The notes: generated by a model from the sequence alone, not told the origin. Counted from the stretch's first letter, positions 1 through 9,544 are shown. The stretch: 64,000 nucleotides of DNA from Planosporangium thailandense (GCF_011947195.1 NZ_JAATVY010000024.1:1-64000), one strand, 5' to 3'. Translations and numbers: made by a program.

Positions 1-165
1 CGGCTCCCGGAGTTCATCCCACCCACATACATCGACCCGACCCAACGCCCCCGACGCAACCGCTACCACCGACGGCAGTGACAGCAGCGAGCGTCGATGA
101 TGACCGGAGCGGCGAACGTCTGCGCCCGCCCGCCAACCCCGACGGACCCTGGCCACTCGTACCGG

Positions 166-1629
166 CTAGCCAACCTTCGCCCCGGCGTGGATCGCCACCG
201 CATCGTGAGCGGGAACGTCGGCGCCGAACCAGCCGCCGGTGTCGACGGTGATCACGGGACCGGTGCACGACCCGCCCGTGAAGTCGCCGTGGATGACATC
301 GCAGTACCGGCCCGCTGGCAGGTTGGAGTGGTACCGCCGGCCGGTCACGGCGTACCCCTCGTTGTTGATGGTGAGGTACCCGGCACTGCCCCGGCCGAAA
401 GCGATCTGGTTGTTGCCGTTGTCGTACCAGTTGACGACCGGGGTGCCGTCGACCGCGTTGTGGAACCCGACCATATTCGCGATCACCTGCCACCGATGCT
501 CACAGCGCCAACCGGAGAAGCACGTCGTGTCGAGGGTCCGGCCAATATTGTCCGAGGGCGGCCCCTGGTCATTGTTGCTGAAGTCGTAGCTGGACATGAC
601 CGTCGGCGAGCCGTACGGCCAGGCCAGCATGAACGCGTTCGCGAGCGCGTACAGGCCGTTGTCCTTGTACGTCAGGATGTCGCCGCCCTGCCGTTGGGTG
701 TCGTGGTTGTCAATGAAGACGTTGGCCTTGTCGCTGGGCAGGTAGCCCCAGGCCTCACCGAAGCTCGACAGGTAGGAGAGCTTGCCGGTGCGGAAGATCC
801 GGCCGAGGTCCCGGCCGTAGCGGAACTCGTGGACGTCACCGTTGCCGACGTACTCGCCCGGCTGCACCGGCTCGCCCGCACCGTAGATGACCTCCTGGAC
901 AATGTAGACGGAGCGGGTCAGCTTCGCCTCGATCGCGGCGATGTCCGTGGACGGGATGTGCTTGGCCGCGTCGATGCGGAACCCGTCGACTCCGAGCGAC
1001 AGTAGGTCGTTGAGGTAGCCGGCGATCCGGCCGCGCACGTACTCGGATTCGGTGGCGAGATCGGCCAGGTTGACCAGTTCGCAGTTCTGGATCTCGTACC
1101 GGTCCTGGTAGTTGACGATGTCGTCGTTGCCGTTGCGGCCGCAGTGGTGGAAGTCCTGGTACTGGTAGATGTTGGTGTAGCTGTAGTGGCTGTAGGAGCC
1201 GCCGGCCCAGCCGAAACCAGCGGTTTCCTGGCCGGACATGTGGTTGATGACCGCGTCGATGATGATCTTGACGCCGGCGCCATGGCAGGCGTTGACCATC
1301 GACTGGAACTCCGCCCGGTTACCCTTGCGGGACTCGATCCGGTAGCTCACCGGTTGGTACGCCACCCACCACTGCTGCCCCCGCACGTGCTCCTGCGGCG
1401 GCGATACCTGCACGTATCCGTAGCCACGGGGGCCGAGGAAGCTCTGACACTCGTTCGCCACCGAGTTCCAGTTCCACTCGAACAGATCCGCGATGACCTT
1501 CTTGCTGCCTGTCAGCGAGGCAGCTGCGGGCGGGGCGGTCGGACCGACCGCCGTGAACACGGTGACCGCGGCGAACGCGGCCAGGACGAGGACGGTGAGG
1601 AGCCCTGAGGGCGACCGGCGGCGATGCAT
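166..1629 (-). CDS. Secreted alpha-amylase, GH13 family
   Basis: Extracellular endo-acting alpha-amylase that cleaves alpha-1,4 bonds in starch. All four GH13 regions are visible: DAVINH (residues 125-130), GFRIDAAKH (216-224, nucleophile D220), acid/base E246 in VYIVQEV, and FIDNHD (305-310). Residues 1-38 form a signal peptide with Arg-rich start, hydrophobic core and AAA end. At 487 residues it has the catalytic barrel and C-terminal beta domain but no starch-binding CBM20. I chose the ATG at 1629 because GGGAGG lies just upstream; an ATG 57 nt earlier would put 19 residues before the signal peptide. It stands alone, with a palindrome-rich stretch upstream. Confidence 0.95.
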   Translation of the reverse strand: MHRRRSPSGLLTVLVLAAFAAVTVFTAVGPTAPPAAASLTGSKKVIADLFEWNWNSVANECQSFLGPRGYGYVQVSPPQEHVRGQQWWVAYQPVSYRIESRKGNRAEFQSMVNACHGAGVKIIIDAVINHMSGQETAGFGWAGGSYSHYSYTNIYQYQDFHHCGRNGNDDIVNYQDRYEIQNCELVNLADLATESEYVRGRIAGYLNDLLSLGVDGFRIDAAKHIPSTDIAAIEAKLTRSVYIVQEVIYGAGEPVQPGEYVGNGDVHEFRYGRDLGRIFRTGKLSYLSSFGEAWGYLPSDKANVFIDNHDTQRQGGDILTYKDNGLYALANAFMLAWPYGSPTVMSSYDFSNNDQGPPSDNIGRTLDTTCFSGWRCEHRWQVIANMVGFHNAVDGTPVVNWYDNGNNQIAFGRGSAGYLTINNEGYAVTGRRYHSNLPAGRYCDVIHGDFTGGSCTGPVITVDTGGWFGADVPAHDAVAIHAGAKVG

Positions 1630-1690
1630 CGGACCTCCCGAGAGGCGACACGAATGAGGAGAAACGCCGGGCGCGGCCGGAAACATGACC

Positions 1691-1722
1691 GCAACGTTGA
1701 CGCAAAGTTAGAAAGAACTTTC
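1691..1722 (-). promoter_or_regulatory. Palindromes upstream of the amylase gene
   Basis: Two short palindromes lie 60-95 nt before the amylase start: CAACGTTG (1692-1699) and GAAAG-AA-CTTTC (1711-1722). The first resembles the CG-centred half-site pairs of LacI-family operators, which control amylase genes in actinomycetes. Regulation is inferred from position only. Confidence 0.3.
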
Positions 1723-1908
1723 AAGGGTGTCAATAGATTGATGGGAATCTACATTGCAGCGAGGGTGCGGGGAGGTGACCGGCGAGGGTAAGCCGAGGTC
1801 AGCGCCGGTCCGACAGGCACCCGTCACCGACAGCAGACATGGTCACGACCGCCCGGCTCTGACGTACGGCGGGACTACTGAACGCACCCGAGGTAATCGA
1901 TCACGCTG

Positions 1909-1968
1909 GAGCGACGGCACACGGAGGCACGGCACACGGAGCGACGGCACACGGAGCGACGGCACAGC
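1909..1968. repeat. 15-nt tandem array, 4 copies
   Basis: Four adjacent near-identical copies of GAGCGACGGCACACG in non-coding DNA between the amylase and the CBM48 gene. Confidence 0.9.
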
Positions 1969-2465
1969 CGACCACGACCGACCAGGGGCCGTCGATCCGG
2001 CGCCGCCGGATCGTGGAGCCCGCGGCTGACGCTGCCCCTACCGCTCGCCGTGCCGCAACTGCTGGCCGGCGTACCCGGCAGCAGAAGCCGGTATGTCCGG
2101 GAACCCCACGCTCCCGACCCGCTGGTCGACGAGCGCCCGGCCGCGAGCGACCGGCCACCGGTACGCCCACTGGTATCGGGTGTGACGTACCGCGCCTGCC
2201 GTAGCCGCCAGGAGCCGTAGCCCTCACGGGTGGGCGACGTTAGATATTGACGTATGGCAGATATTCGGCGCGCGAGAGGTGTCGACACACGGCGACGACA
2301 CCTGTCCGGACGCGATCGCAGCCAGGAGGTCGCCCGATCCCTCCCGACCGCTCCCAAGATGTCGGTTCTCGAGCGCTGTGTCGTAGTCTTAACGGCGTGT
2401 CGCGGCCAATCCCCCAACGCCAGCCGCGCAATGCTGGATACTCCCCCTCTCGAAGGAGATCGACA

Positions 2466-2741
2466 ATGATCAAGCGCTCCCGTCTGTTCGGCGGGAAGAC
2501 CCGCGTCACCTTCACCCTGCCGGCGGACGAGCCGGCCGGCGACGTGAGCGTGGTCGGCACCTTCAACGACTGGACGCCCGGCCGGCACCAGCTCGTCGCC
2601 CGGCGCAACGGCACGCGTAGCGTGTCGGTGACGCTCGGGCCCGGCGAGTACCGGTTTCGCTACCTCGCAACCGGCGACGTCTGGCTCGATGACCAGAGCG
2701 CCGACCGGGTCGAGGACAGCGCGTCCGTCATCGAACTCTAG
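2466..2741 (+). CDS. Stand-alone CBM48 glycogen-binding-like protein
   Basis: A 91-residue protein consisting of one CBM48/isoamylase-N early-set domain. The signature VVGTFNDWTPGRHQL (about residues 28-42) and the ending GEYRFRYLATGDVWLDDQ match AMPK-beta-like glycogen-binding modules. No catalytic domain or signal peptide is present, so it should be cytosolic and may bind glycogen or maltodextrin. The ATG at 2466 follows GAAGGAGA at ideal spacing. The amylase lies 0.8 kb away, divergently transcribed. Single-domain CBM48 proteins are common in actinobacteria but their role is not settled. Confidence 0.85.
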   Translation: MIKRSRLFGGKTRVTFTLPADEPAGDVSVVGTFNDWTPGRHQLVARRNGTRSVSVTLGPGEYRFRYLATGDVWLDDQSADRVEDSASVIEL

Positions 2742-2951
2742 GGTCACCGAACTCCAGGATCGGGGGCCTGGCTCCGCCCGGATCGAATCACCTCAGCGTG
2801 CCCGTACGGTCGGCCAGCTTGCGGGCGGCATCGCGCCGGCTGAACCTGCGCCGAGGGAGCAACCACCGGCGGAGTCGGGAAAGAAGCCGGTTGACGGTCG
2901 AGACTGGAACCGGTGCATGGTTCCCGACGGGCGCCGCCCGACAGGCGCCGG

Positions 2952-4214
2952 TCACTCGATGAGCGCCGAGTAGACCAGTTGTCGAAGCTGCGAGCGCAGC
3001 GGGTACGTGCTCGACGGGATCAACTGGGTGAACAGCAGCGCGGTCAGCTCCTCGACCGGGTCGACCCAGAACGCGGTGCTCGCCATGCCGCCCCAGTAGT
3101 ACTCCCCCACGCTACTGGGTACCCGGCTCGGGATCGGGTCCTCGACGACCGCGAAGCCGAGCCCGAAGCCCATGCCGTCGAGCGTGGTCTCGGCGAAGCC
3201 GCCGGTCGACAGTTCCCCGAGATCGTGCCCGTGCGGAAGGTGGTTGCGGGTCATGAAGCGGACGGTACGGGGGCTGAGCAGCCGTACGCCGGCCAGCTCT
3301 CCGCCGCGCAGCAGCATCTGGCTGAACCGGTGGTAGTCGGCTGCCGTCGAGATCAGCCCGGAACCGCCGGACAGCAGCGCCGGCTTCCGCAGCGCCAGCC
3401 GACCGAGATCGTCAGCGTGCGTCGCATGGCCGTCGATCGGGTGCGGTGAGTACAGCCCGGCCAGCCGCTCCACGTCGTCGCCCGCCACCCACCAGCGGGT
3501 ATCGGTCATGCCCAGCGGCTCGAGGATGCGCTCATCGAAGAAGGTGTCCAGGCTGAACCCGCTGACCACCTCGATGAGCCGGCCGAGGACGTCGGTGGCG
3601 ACCGAGTAACCCCAGGCGGTGCCGGGATCGAACAGCAGCGGTAGCCGGGCCCAGACCTCACACGCGTCGGGCAGGTTGACGTTCTCCGGCGGGTACAGGT
3701 CGTAGCCCTCATCGCGGTAGAGCCGGTCCACCACCGAGTTGTTCATGAAGCCGTACGTCAGCCCCGAGGTGTGGGTGAGCAGGTGCCACACCCGGATCGG
3801 TTCCGTCGCCGGCACCGTGTACGGGCGCAGCGCCGAACCCTTGTCGTAGACCCGCACATCGGCGAACTCCGGCAGCCACCGGCTGATCTCGTCGGTGAGC
3901 TCGAACAGCCCGGTCTCCCACAGCATCATCGCCGCGACCGAGGTGATCGGTTTGGTCATCGAATAGATACGCCACAGCGTGTCGGGCTCGACCGGGATCT
4001 GCTCCTCCCGCTTGCGGTACCCGCAGGTCGACGCGTGCACGACCGCGCCGCGCCGGGTCACCACGATCTGCCAGCCGGCCAGCTTGCCGGAATCGACGTA
4101 CCGGGCGAAATGGCGGTCGATGCGCTCCAGCCGATTCGAATCGAAGCCGAGCCGGTCGGGGTCAGCGGTGCGCTCGATCGCGGTAGCGGGCAGGGGCGCG
4201 ACGCTGCGTTCCAT
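2952..4214 (-). CDS. Serine hydrolase, class C beta-lactamase fold
   Basis: A 420-residue beta-lactamase/transpeptidase-like hydrolase of the family VIII esterase type. The nucleophile motif SMTK is at residues 85-88 and the YSV motif, equivalent to YxN, at 203-205 in WGYSVATDV. The C-terminal WGGMASTAFWVDP stretch fills the place of the third motif. No signal peptide is seen, which favours a cytosolic esterase over a penicillin-binding protein. The substrate cannot be read from the sequence. Downstream the gene faces the CBM48 gene convergently. Confidence 0.88.
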   Translation of the reverse strand: MERSVAPLPATAIERTADPDRLGFDSNRLERIDRHFARYVDSGKLAGWQIVVTRRGAVVHASTCGYRKREEQIPVEPDTLWRIYSMTKPITSVAAMMLWETGLFELTDEISRWLPEFADVRVYDKGSALRPYTVPATEPIRVWHLLTHTSGLTYGFMNNSVVDRLYRDEGYDLYPPENVNLPDACEVWARLPLLFDPGTAWGYSVATDVLGRLIEVVSGFSLDTFFDERILEPLGMTDTRWWVAGDDVERLAGLYSPHPIDGHATHADDLGRLALRKPALLSGGSGLISTAADYHRFSQMLLRGGELAGVRLLSPRTVRFMTRNHLPHGHDLGELSTGGFAETTLDGMGFGLGFAVVEDPIPSRVPSSVGEYYWGGMASTAFWVDPVEELTALLFTQLIPSSTYPLRSQLRQLVYSALIE

Positions 4215-4329
4215 CCCGAAAGCCTATTGCGGCGCGAAACCGGTGCCAGGCGTGCTCCACCGAGCGGGTCGGGCGCACCGCGTGTCGCCAGCTCGAGGCG
4301 TACTGTCGCCAGCTCGAAGCGTGCTGTCG

Positions 4330-4734
4330 CTAGCTGGAGGCGGCCACGGCCGCGACGGCTTCGATCTCGATGAGCATGTCGGGCCGGAAAAGGCCTGCCA
4401 CCTGCACGAGCGAACTCGTCGGCGGCCGCGTGGTGTTGACGAACTGGTCGCGTACGGCACGGACGGTGCCCAGCGCCGAGGTGTCGACGACGAAGATCGT
4501 CAACTTGAACACGTCGTCCCAGGTGGCACCGGCCGCCTCGAGCGCACGCCCGACGTTCTGCATCGCCAGGCGCGTCTGGGCCTCCCAATCGGCTGCGGCC
4601 GGCGCGCCGTCGGCGTCGATCGGCACCTGACCCGAGGTCCACACCAGCCGGCAGCCCGGCGGAATGCTCGCCACGTGGCTGTACCCGTTCGTCGCGGGCA
4701 GCGTCGCGGGGCTGCTCAATTCGATGTGCGCCAT
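4330..4734 (-). CDS. RidA/YjgF family enamine deaminase
   Basis: A 134-residue RidA-family protein. These trimers hydrolyse reactive enamine/imine intermediates released by PLP enzymes. Family signatures are GCRLVWTSGQVPID near the N-terminus, NVGRALEAAGATWDDVFKLTIFV in the middle and LFRPDMLIEIEAVA at the end, where the terminal IE-x-EAVA matches the active-site strand. I chose the ATG at 4734 over one 72 nt upstream because the extension has no homologous look. A MarR gene is divergent across 215 nt. Confidence 0.9.
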   Translation of the reverse strand: MAHIELSSPATLPATNGYSHVASIPPGCRLVWTSGQVPIDADGAPAAADWEAQTRLAMQNVGRALEAAGATWDDVFKLTIFVVDTSALGTVRAVRDQFVNTTRPPTSSLVQVAGLFRPDMLIEIEAVAAVAASS

Positions 4735-4949
4735 GGGTGCGATCTTGCCGTGCCCGGCATCGCGCACGCGCACGGGGTCCCGCTCGGCCCCGATCACGTG
4801 AGCCACCGGTCATGAGACTGCATGACGGGGAGACCGCGTGACAGGGAGTCCGCGTGACAGGCATGAAATTGCGAGGATCCTCGAACGCGCAACTGTGGTG
4901 ATGGGCGCAGTGGTGATCGCACGGGTACACCGCCCGATATGGTCGAGTT

Positions 4950-5477
4950 GTGAATAGGAGCGTCTCCGGGCGTGACACCGTCGACGAACTGGTCGACGCG
5001 TGGCGTGCCGAACTTCCGGCGGCGGCCGGCCTGGAACTGGAGCTGGGTAAGCGGGCCGCCCGCCTCACCGCGCTGCTCGACGAGGCCACCAACGCGCAGT
5101 TGAGCCGCTTCGGTCTGACCCGGGCCGAGTACGAGGTGCTGGCCATTCTGCGCGCGGAAGGCCCGCCGTACCAGCTGCGGCCGACCGACCTCACCAGCCG
5201 CCTGCTGCTGTCCTCGGGCGGCACCAGCAACCTGCTGCGTCGCCTGACGGATATCGGCCTGGTCGAGCGGGAGGCCGACGCCCGCGACGCCCGGAGCTCG
5301 TGGGTACGGCTCACGTCCGGCGGACGAGAGATCGCCGAGATGGCGGTACGCGCGGCGAGCGGCGCCCAGGCGGCGCTCCTGCGCTCGGTGCCGGAAGACA
5401 CGGCCAGGGCGGCGATCGACGCCCTGCGGGAGGTGCTGCTCGCGCTCGGCGACGAGCCGCGCGCGCGGATCAGATGA
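4950..5477 (+). CDS. MarR family transcriptional regulator
   Basis: A 175-residue winged-helix regulator. The core runs from LSRFGLTRAEYEVLAILR (about 52-69) through the recognition region LLSSGGTSNLLRRLTD (about 87-102) to the wing VEREADARDARSSWVRLT (about 106-123). It starts with GTG at 4950. There is no ribosome binding site, but a TATGGT hexamer ends 6 nt before the start, suggesting a leaderless transcript. It precedes an MFS efflux gene in the same direction, the usual arrangement of a MarR regulator and its pump, and is also divergent from ridA. Confidence 0.9.
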   Translation: MNRSVSGRDTVDELVDAWRAELPAAAGLELELGKRAARLTALLDEATNAQLSRFGLTRAEYEVLAILRAEGPPYQLRPTDLTSRLLLSSGGTSNLLRRLTDIGLVEREADARDARSSWVRLTSGGREIAEMAVRAASGAQAALLRSVPEDTARAAIDALREVLLALGDEPRARIR

Positions 5478-5571
5478 GGCCCGAGTCAGGTGAGGCCCGA
5501 GTCAGGTGAGGCCCGAGTCGGCCAAGGCCCGGATCAGGCGAGGCCCGGATCAGGCGAGGCCCGGATCAGAA
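5476..5571. repeat. 16-nt tandem array, 6 copies, starting at the marR stop
   Basis: Six head-to-tail copies of a 16-nt unit (GAGGCCCGAGTCAGGT and variants). The first copy overlaps the TGA of the MarR gene, and copies drift from GAGTC to GATC forms along the array. The rest of the 5478-5950 gap shows no gene. Confidence 0.92.
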
Positions 5572-5914
5572 GCGGAGCTCCAGGGCGGTCTCGCGCTACT
5601 CCGCCGCGCCGACGGCGACAGGGACGGGCGGCGCCGGCCGTACCAAGTGTGCGGACAAGACCGAAACCGTACCTCGTGGCCGGAATCAGCAACCCGCACG
5701 CTCCCGCCGGCCGGCAGCGGCGCGGTGACCGCTGACCGCGCGCCGGGAGATGGAGTATCCGGCACCGCTCCGGTGCCCGCCTTCACCGTACCGGCGCTCC
5801 CGGATCACCACGGTGGTGGAGAGTCGGGTCGGCGAATGACGCACCCGCGCCGGGTCACGTCGCGTCAGCCTGCTCACCGCGCGCCGCTTGACCTCAATCC
5901 CGCTTGATATTGCA

Positions 5915-5941
5915 CTCTCGACATAGATCCGACGTCGAGAG
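5915..5941. promoter_or_regulatory. Inverted repeat before the MFS gene
   Basis: Perfect 8-bp inverted repeat CTCTCGAC-11 nt-GTCGAGAG ending 9 nt before the MFS start codon. It is placed where a repressor would block transcription or elongation, and the upstream MarR protein is the obvious candidate to bind it. Confidence 0.45.
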
Positions 5942-5950
5942 AGGCGACAT

Positions 5951-7420
5951 GTGAAAAGCAGCCCACTCGCGGCACCGTACCGCGCGCTCACCATCGGGAT
6001 CGTCACGCTGGTGTCGCTGGTCGCCTTCGAGGCCGTCGCCGTGACCACCGCCATGCCGACCGTCGCGCGGGCGCTGCACGGACTCCCGCTGTACGCCCTC
6101 GCGTTCGGTGGCGCACTCGCGGCCGGGGTGGTCGCGATGGTCGTCTCCGGTGGCTGGAGCGACGCGAAGGGCCCGGCCGCCCCGACCTGGACCGGCGTCG
6201 CGGCGTTCTGCGCCGGCCTGGTGATCGCCGGGTCGGCGCCGACCATGTGGCTGCTCGTCGTCGGCCGGGTCACCCAGGGCTTCGGCGGCGGCCTGATCAC
6301 GGTTGCGCTGTACGTGGTCGTCGGCCGCGCGTACCCTTCGCACCTGCACGCCCGCGTGTTCTCCGCGTTCGCGGCGGCGTGGGTGGTGCCGTCGGTTGCC
6401 GGGCCGACGCTCGCCGGCCTCATCGTCGAGCGTGCGGGTTGGCGGTGGGTCTTCCTCGGCATCGTCCTCCTGACCGCGCCGGCTGTCCTGCTGGTACGGC
6501 GCGGACTGCGCGCGCCGGCCGAACCCGACGGCGACCGCCACGCCGAGGGTGGGCGCGCCGGAGGCGACGAACCACGCGGACGGACGGCACGCATGGTGTG
6601 GGCGGTCGGCGCCGCGGTGAGCCTGGGGCTGTTGTACGTGGGCGGCCAGCAGCGCGGTCCGGGTGCGCTCGTACTGATCGCCGTGGCACTGGCCGGACTG
6701 GTCGGGTTCGCGCCCCGGCTGCTCCCACGTGGCACGTTCGCCGCGCGACCCGGCCTACCCAGCATCGTGCTGCTGCGCGGTCTCGCCGGGGCGGCCTTCA
6801 TCCAGGCGGACGTCTTCCTGCCGCTGCTGCTGTCCCGGGAGCGCGGCTTCTCGCCAGCCTCGGCCGGGCTGACGCTGACAATCGGTGGCGTGTCCTGGTT
6901 TCTCGGCTCCTGGTACCACGGCTCCCGGTACCACGGCTCCCGGTACAACCGGTCCCGGTACCGCGATCGCCGGGGTGAGCCGCTCGCACCCACCCGCCAC
7001 CTCCGTACCGGCCTGGTGCTCATCGCCGCCGGCATCGTCACCGCCGCCGCGTGCGTCGCCCCGGCCGTGCCGGTCGTCGTGTGCGTCGTCGGCTGGACGT
7101 TCGCCGGCTTCGGCATGGGGCTGTCGTACCCGGCGATGGCCGGGCTGACGCTGCGGCTGTCCCCGCCCGCGGAGCAGGGTGCCAACAGCTCGGCCCTACA
7201 GCTGTCGGACTCGCTGTTCTCCACGACGGTGCTCGCGGTCGGCGGCACGCTGTTCGCCGCCTGGGTCTCGTCGTCGCCCCGGACGGCGTACCTGTCCGGC
7301 TTCGCGATCGCCGAGGCGCTGGCCCTGCTGGGCGTCCTCGTAGCCGGCCGGGCCGGTGTGCCGACGCCGGCCGCCGAGGCTGCCCCGCCGGTGCTGGCCG
7401 GGCAGCGCACGGAAGGCTGA
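5951..7420 (+). CDS. MFS transporter, drug-efflux type
   Basis: A 489-residue major facilitator protein with about 14 hydrophobic segments, resembling DHA2-type proton-coupled exporters. The N-terminal TTAMPTVARALHG stretch and the VGRVTQGFGGGLITVALYVVV segment (motif C-like region) are typical. Start is GTG at 5951; the ATG two bases upstream runs straight into TGA. A hydrophilic insert near residues 316-338 is an in-frame 15-nt repeat giving GSxYH-like units, probably in a loop. The MarR gene upstream is the likely regulator. Substrate unknown. Confidence 0.88.
   Translation: MKSSPLAAPYRALTIGIVTLVSLVAFEAVAVTTAMPTVARALHGLPLYALAFGGALAAGVVAMVVSGGWSDAKGPAAPTWTGVAAFCAGLVIAGSAPTMWLLVVGRVTQGFGGGLITVALYVVVGRAYPSHLHARVFSAFAAAWVVPSVAGPTLAGLIVERAGWRWVFLGIVLLTAPAVLLVRRGLRAPAEPDGDRHAEGGRAGGDEPRGRTARMVWAVGAAVSLGLLYVGGQQRGPGALVLIAVALAGLVGFAPRLLPRGTFAARPGLPSIVLLRGLAGAAFIQADVFLPLLLSRERGFSPASAGLTLTIGGVSWFLGSWYHGSRYHGSRYNRSRYRDRRGEPLAPTRHLRTGLVLIAAGIVTAAACVAPAVPVVVCVVGWTFAGFGMGLSYPAMAGLTLRLSPPAEQGANSSALQLSDSLFSTTVLAVGGTLFAAWVSSSPRTAYLSGFAIAEALALLGVLVAGRAGVPTPAAEAAPPVLAGQRTEG
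6905..6964. repeat. 15-nt in-frame array, 4 copies, inside the MFS gene
   Basis: Four copies of GGCTCCCGGTACCAC-like units encode repeated GSRYH residues in a hydrophilic loop of the transporter. Unit length keeps the reading frame. Confidence 0.9.
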
Positions 7421-7475
7421 CCGGCCGGCAAGCTGACCGGCCGGCAGGCTGACCGGTCGGCAGGCTGACCGGTCC
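7416..7475. repeat. 16-nt tandem array across the MFS stop codon
   Basis: Nearly four copies of GCTGACCGGCCGGCAG. The TGA of the MFS gene is part of the first unit. It fills the space before the convergent pirin gene. Confidence 0.9.
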
Positions 7476-7518
7476 ACCAGCCCCGCGGCACCCGACGGTG
7501 AGCGCCACCCGACCGGCG

Positions 7519-8463
7519 TCACCCGAAGGTACGGCCGTGGCGATCGCGCGGTTTCAACCTCGTCGTCGGCATGGCCGGCGCCGGCAGCGGACCACCGTCG
7601 TAGCCGGTGACAGTGCCGAACCGGCGGCCGGAACGCCAGTCCTCACGCGCTTCGACGATCTCGTCGTGGCTGCGGGCGACGAAGTTCCACCACATCACGA
7701 GGGGCTCGTCGAACGGTTCGCCGCCGAGCAGGAACAGCCGTGCGCCACCGCCGCGGATCGCCAGCTCCGACCGGCCGTCGCCGAGGTACAGCACCGACCC
7801 CGGCGTGAGCGTCGCGCCGTCGACCTCGGCGATGCCGGTCAGCACGAGCACCGCGTATTCGAAGGCGGGCTGGAGCGGCAGCCGGGTGGCGGCACCGGCC
7901 GGCAGGGCGATCTCGGCACCCAGCAGCGGCGTGTGCACCAGTGCCGGCGAGCGCGCGCCCGCGAGGTCGCCGACCACGACGGTGATCTCGGCGGCACCGT
8001 CCCGCAGTACAGGCACGCTCGGGTGATGCTCGAAGCGCGCCGGCCCGTGGCGCGCCGCGTCGGGCATCGCGATCCACAGCTGCAGTCCATGCATCGCCGG
8101 CGGATGCGCGGAGGGCGACTCTTCGGAGTGCGCGATGCCGTGGCCGGCCGTCATCAGGTTCACCTGGCCGGGGACGATCGACTGCCGGTTACCGAGGCTG
8201 TCGCGGTGCAGGATCTCCCCCTCGACCAGCCAGCTGACCGTCTGCAGGCCGGTGTGCGGGTGCGGCGGGACCCGCATCCCCGGCCGGCCCGCGACGTCGT
8301 CGGGACCGAAGTGGTCGACGAAGCACCACGCGCCGACCATGCGACGCGTTCGCTGCGGTAGCAGCCGGCGGACCGTCGTGTAGCGGCCGAGCGGCACGTC
8401 GTGCCCGGGCAGCAGCAGGCTCGTCGGCTCACCGGTGACCGCGGGGGGCGGCGGGTTGGTCAT
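7519..8463 (-). CDS. Pirin family protein
   Basis: A 314-residue bicupin of the pirin family. The metal-site signature RVPPHPHTGLQTVSWLVEG lies near residue 65-83, followed by VNLMTAGHGIAHSEES and a second, degenerate cupin domain. Pirins bind iron; bacterial members act as quercetin dioxygenases or redox-sensitive cofactors, and the sequence does not say which. It is convergent with the MFS gene and is followed upstream by an oxygenase-like gene on the same strand after about 90 nt. Confidence 0.92.
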   Translation of the reverse strand: MTNPPPPAVTGEPTSLLLPGHDVPLGRYTTVRRLLPQRTRRMVGAWCFVDHFGPDDVAGRPGMRVPPHPHTGLQTVSWLVEGEILHRDSLGNRQSIVPGQVNLMTAGHGIAHSEESPSAHPPAMHGLQLWIAMPDAARHGPARFEHHPSVPVLRDGAAEITVVVGDLAGARSPALVHTPLLGAEIALPAGAATRLPLQPAFEYAVLVLTGIAEVDGATLTPGSVLYLGDGRSELAIRGGGARLFLLGGEPFDEPLVMWWNFVARSHDEIVEAREDWRSGRRFGTVTGYDGGPLPAPAMPTTRLKPRDRHGRTFG

Positions 8464-8554
8464 GCGCTCGACTGTACGGCCGGGCGGCGCACATCGGCGC
8501 GGCCGGCCCGGCCCGGTGGGAGCCGCGACGCCACGGCTCCCACCGGGCCGCGCC

Positions 8555-9262
8555 TCACCCCGCGATTTCGGCCGAGGGCGTCCGGGCGGTGCCGGACCGG
8601 CGACCCGGACGCCGCTCCGCGGAGTTGGCGTCCATCCACGCCTGGAGCGCGGGGCCCGACTCGAAGCTGGCGATCATCGCGTACCGGGGAGCCGACCCCG
8701 TGTGGTAGACCGCGTGCCAGAGCCGCTCGGTGTCGACGACGAACTGGGCGCCCAGGGGCAGCGGAATGCGATGCTCGGTGGTGGGGTCGTCGCGGTCTTC
8801 GCGCAGGATCATGTAGCTGTCCGGGTCGTCGGTCAGGTTCACCCAAGCGCGTACCACCCAGCCCTCGCCCTCGGGGTTGAGCCGGTTGTTGTCGTCGAGG
8901 TGCATGTGCTGACCCGTTACCTCGTCCTCGCTTGTGGACGGTTGCAGCTTGATGATGCGGACCCGGCCGAAACGGGCGCCCACCGACGTCACCCACTTGC
9001 GCAGGGTCGGTGCGCGCAGGGCGTTCGCGGTCCAGATGCCGTCCTTGTCGGGCTTGCCGTGCTCCCAGAAACCGCGCGGGTCGTCCTCGCCGTTGGCGGA
9101 GGCGAGCACCGCGAAGTTGGTGTCCCCACCGGACTTCCAGTCCAGGTAGGCGAGGCTTTCCCACTCGGCCGGATCGATCTGCTGCGCGAAGGGGCGAAGC
9201 ACGACGAACCCGGTCTTCGACAGTGCCGGCAGCTTCTCGTGGCGCGCCTGTATTTCGGTCAT
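8555..9262 (-). CDS. 2OG-Fe(II) oxygenase, aspartyl beta-hydroxylase-like
   Basis: A 235-residue protein with the layout of the aspartyl/asparaginyl beta-hydroxylase cupin family. A candidate iron triad is H-x-D in HMHLDDNN plus the distal histidine in DTERLWHAVYH, followed by APRYAMIASF, where an arginine could hold 2-oxoglutarate. The segment VVRAWVNLTDDPDSYMIL fits the family core. The ATG at 9262 follows GGGAGAAGG. Substrate is unknown; small-molecule and peptide hydroxylation are both possible. The upstream region is filled by a 17-nt repeat array. Confidence 0.65.
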   Translation of the reverse strand: MTEIQARHEKLPALSKTGFVVLRPFAQQIDPAEWESLAYLDWKSGGDTNFAVLASANGEDDPRGFWEHGKPDKDGIWTANALRAPTLRKWVTSVGARFGRVRIIKLQPSTSEDEVTGQHMHLDDNNRLNPEGEGWVVRAWVNLTDDPDSYMILREDRDDPTTEHRIPLPLGAQFVVDTERLWHAVYHTGSAPRYAMIASFESGPALQAWMDANSAERRPGRRSGTARTPSAEIAG

Positions 9263-9544
9263 TCCTTCTCCCTGTCTGTACCCGTTGAAGACGTGGTGGT
9301 GCGCGTGCGTCGCGTGACGAGAGGATCCGGAGCGCTGCGCGGTCGGCATTCAGGGGCAGCCTCGCCCGGCAGCCCTCCCCGATCCCGACGCCGGAAAACG
9401 CCGCATCGGTTGTGAAACAAGAGATCCCGGGCACGCCACGCGTGCGAGGCCGGCTGCCATCACACGGGAACGGGTGAGCCGGCGGGGACGCCCGGGTGGC
9501 CGCGGCCGGGTGAGCCGGCTGCGGCCCGGGCGATCGGCGGGCCC

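Larger units (their letters stand above)
1630..2465. other. Intergenic, no gene seen
   Basis: About 0.84 kb between the amylase and the CBM48 gene. Apart from the palindromes next to the amylase and a 15-nt tandem array at 1909-1968, nothing convincing is visible. Long reading frames here have arginine-rich shadow composition and no ribosome binding sites. Confidence 0.6.

Noticed and set aside
5686-7491. 601-residue reading frame on the minus strand over the MFS gene
   Set aside because: Ser/Arg/Pro/Thr-rich composition typical of antisense shadows in high-GC DNA; the plus strand encodes a clear transporter.
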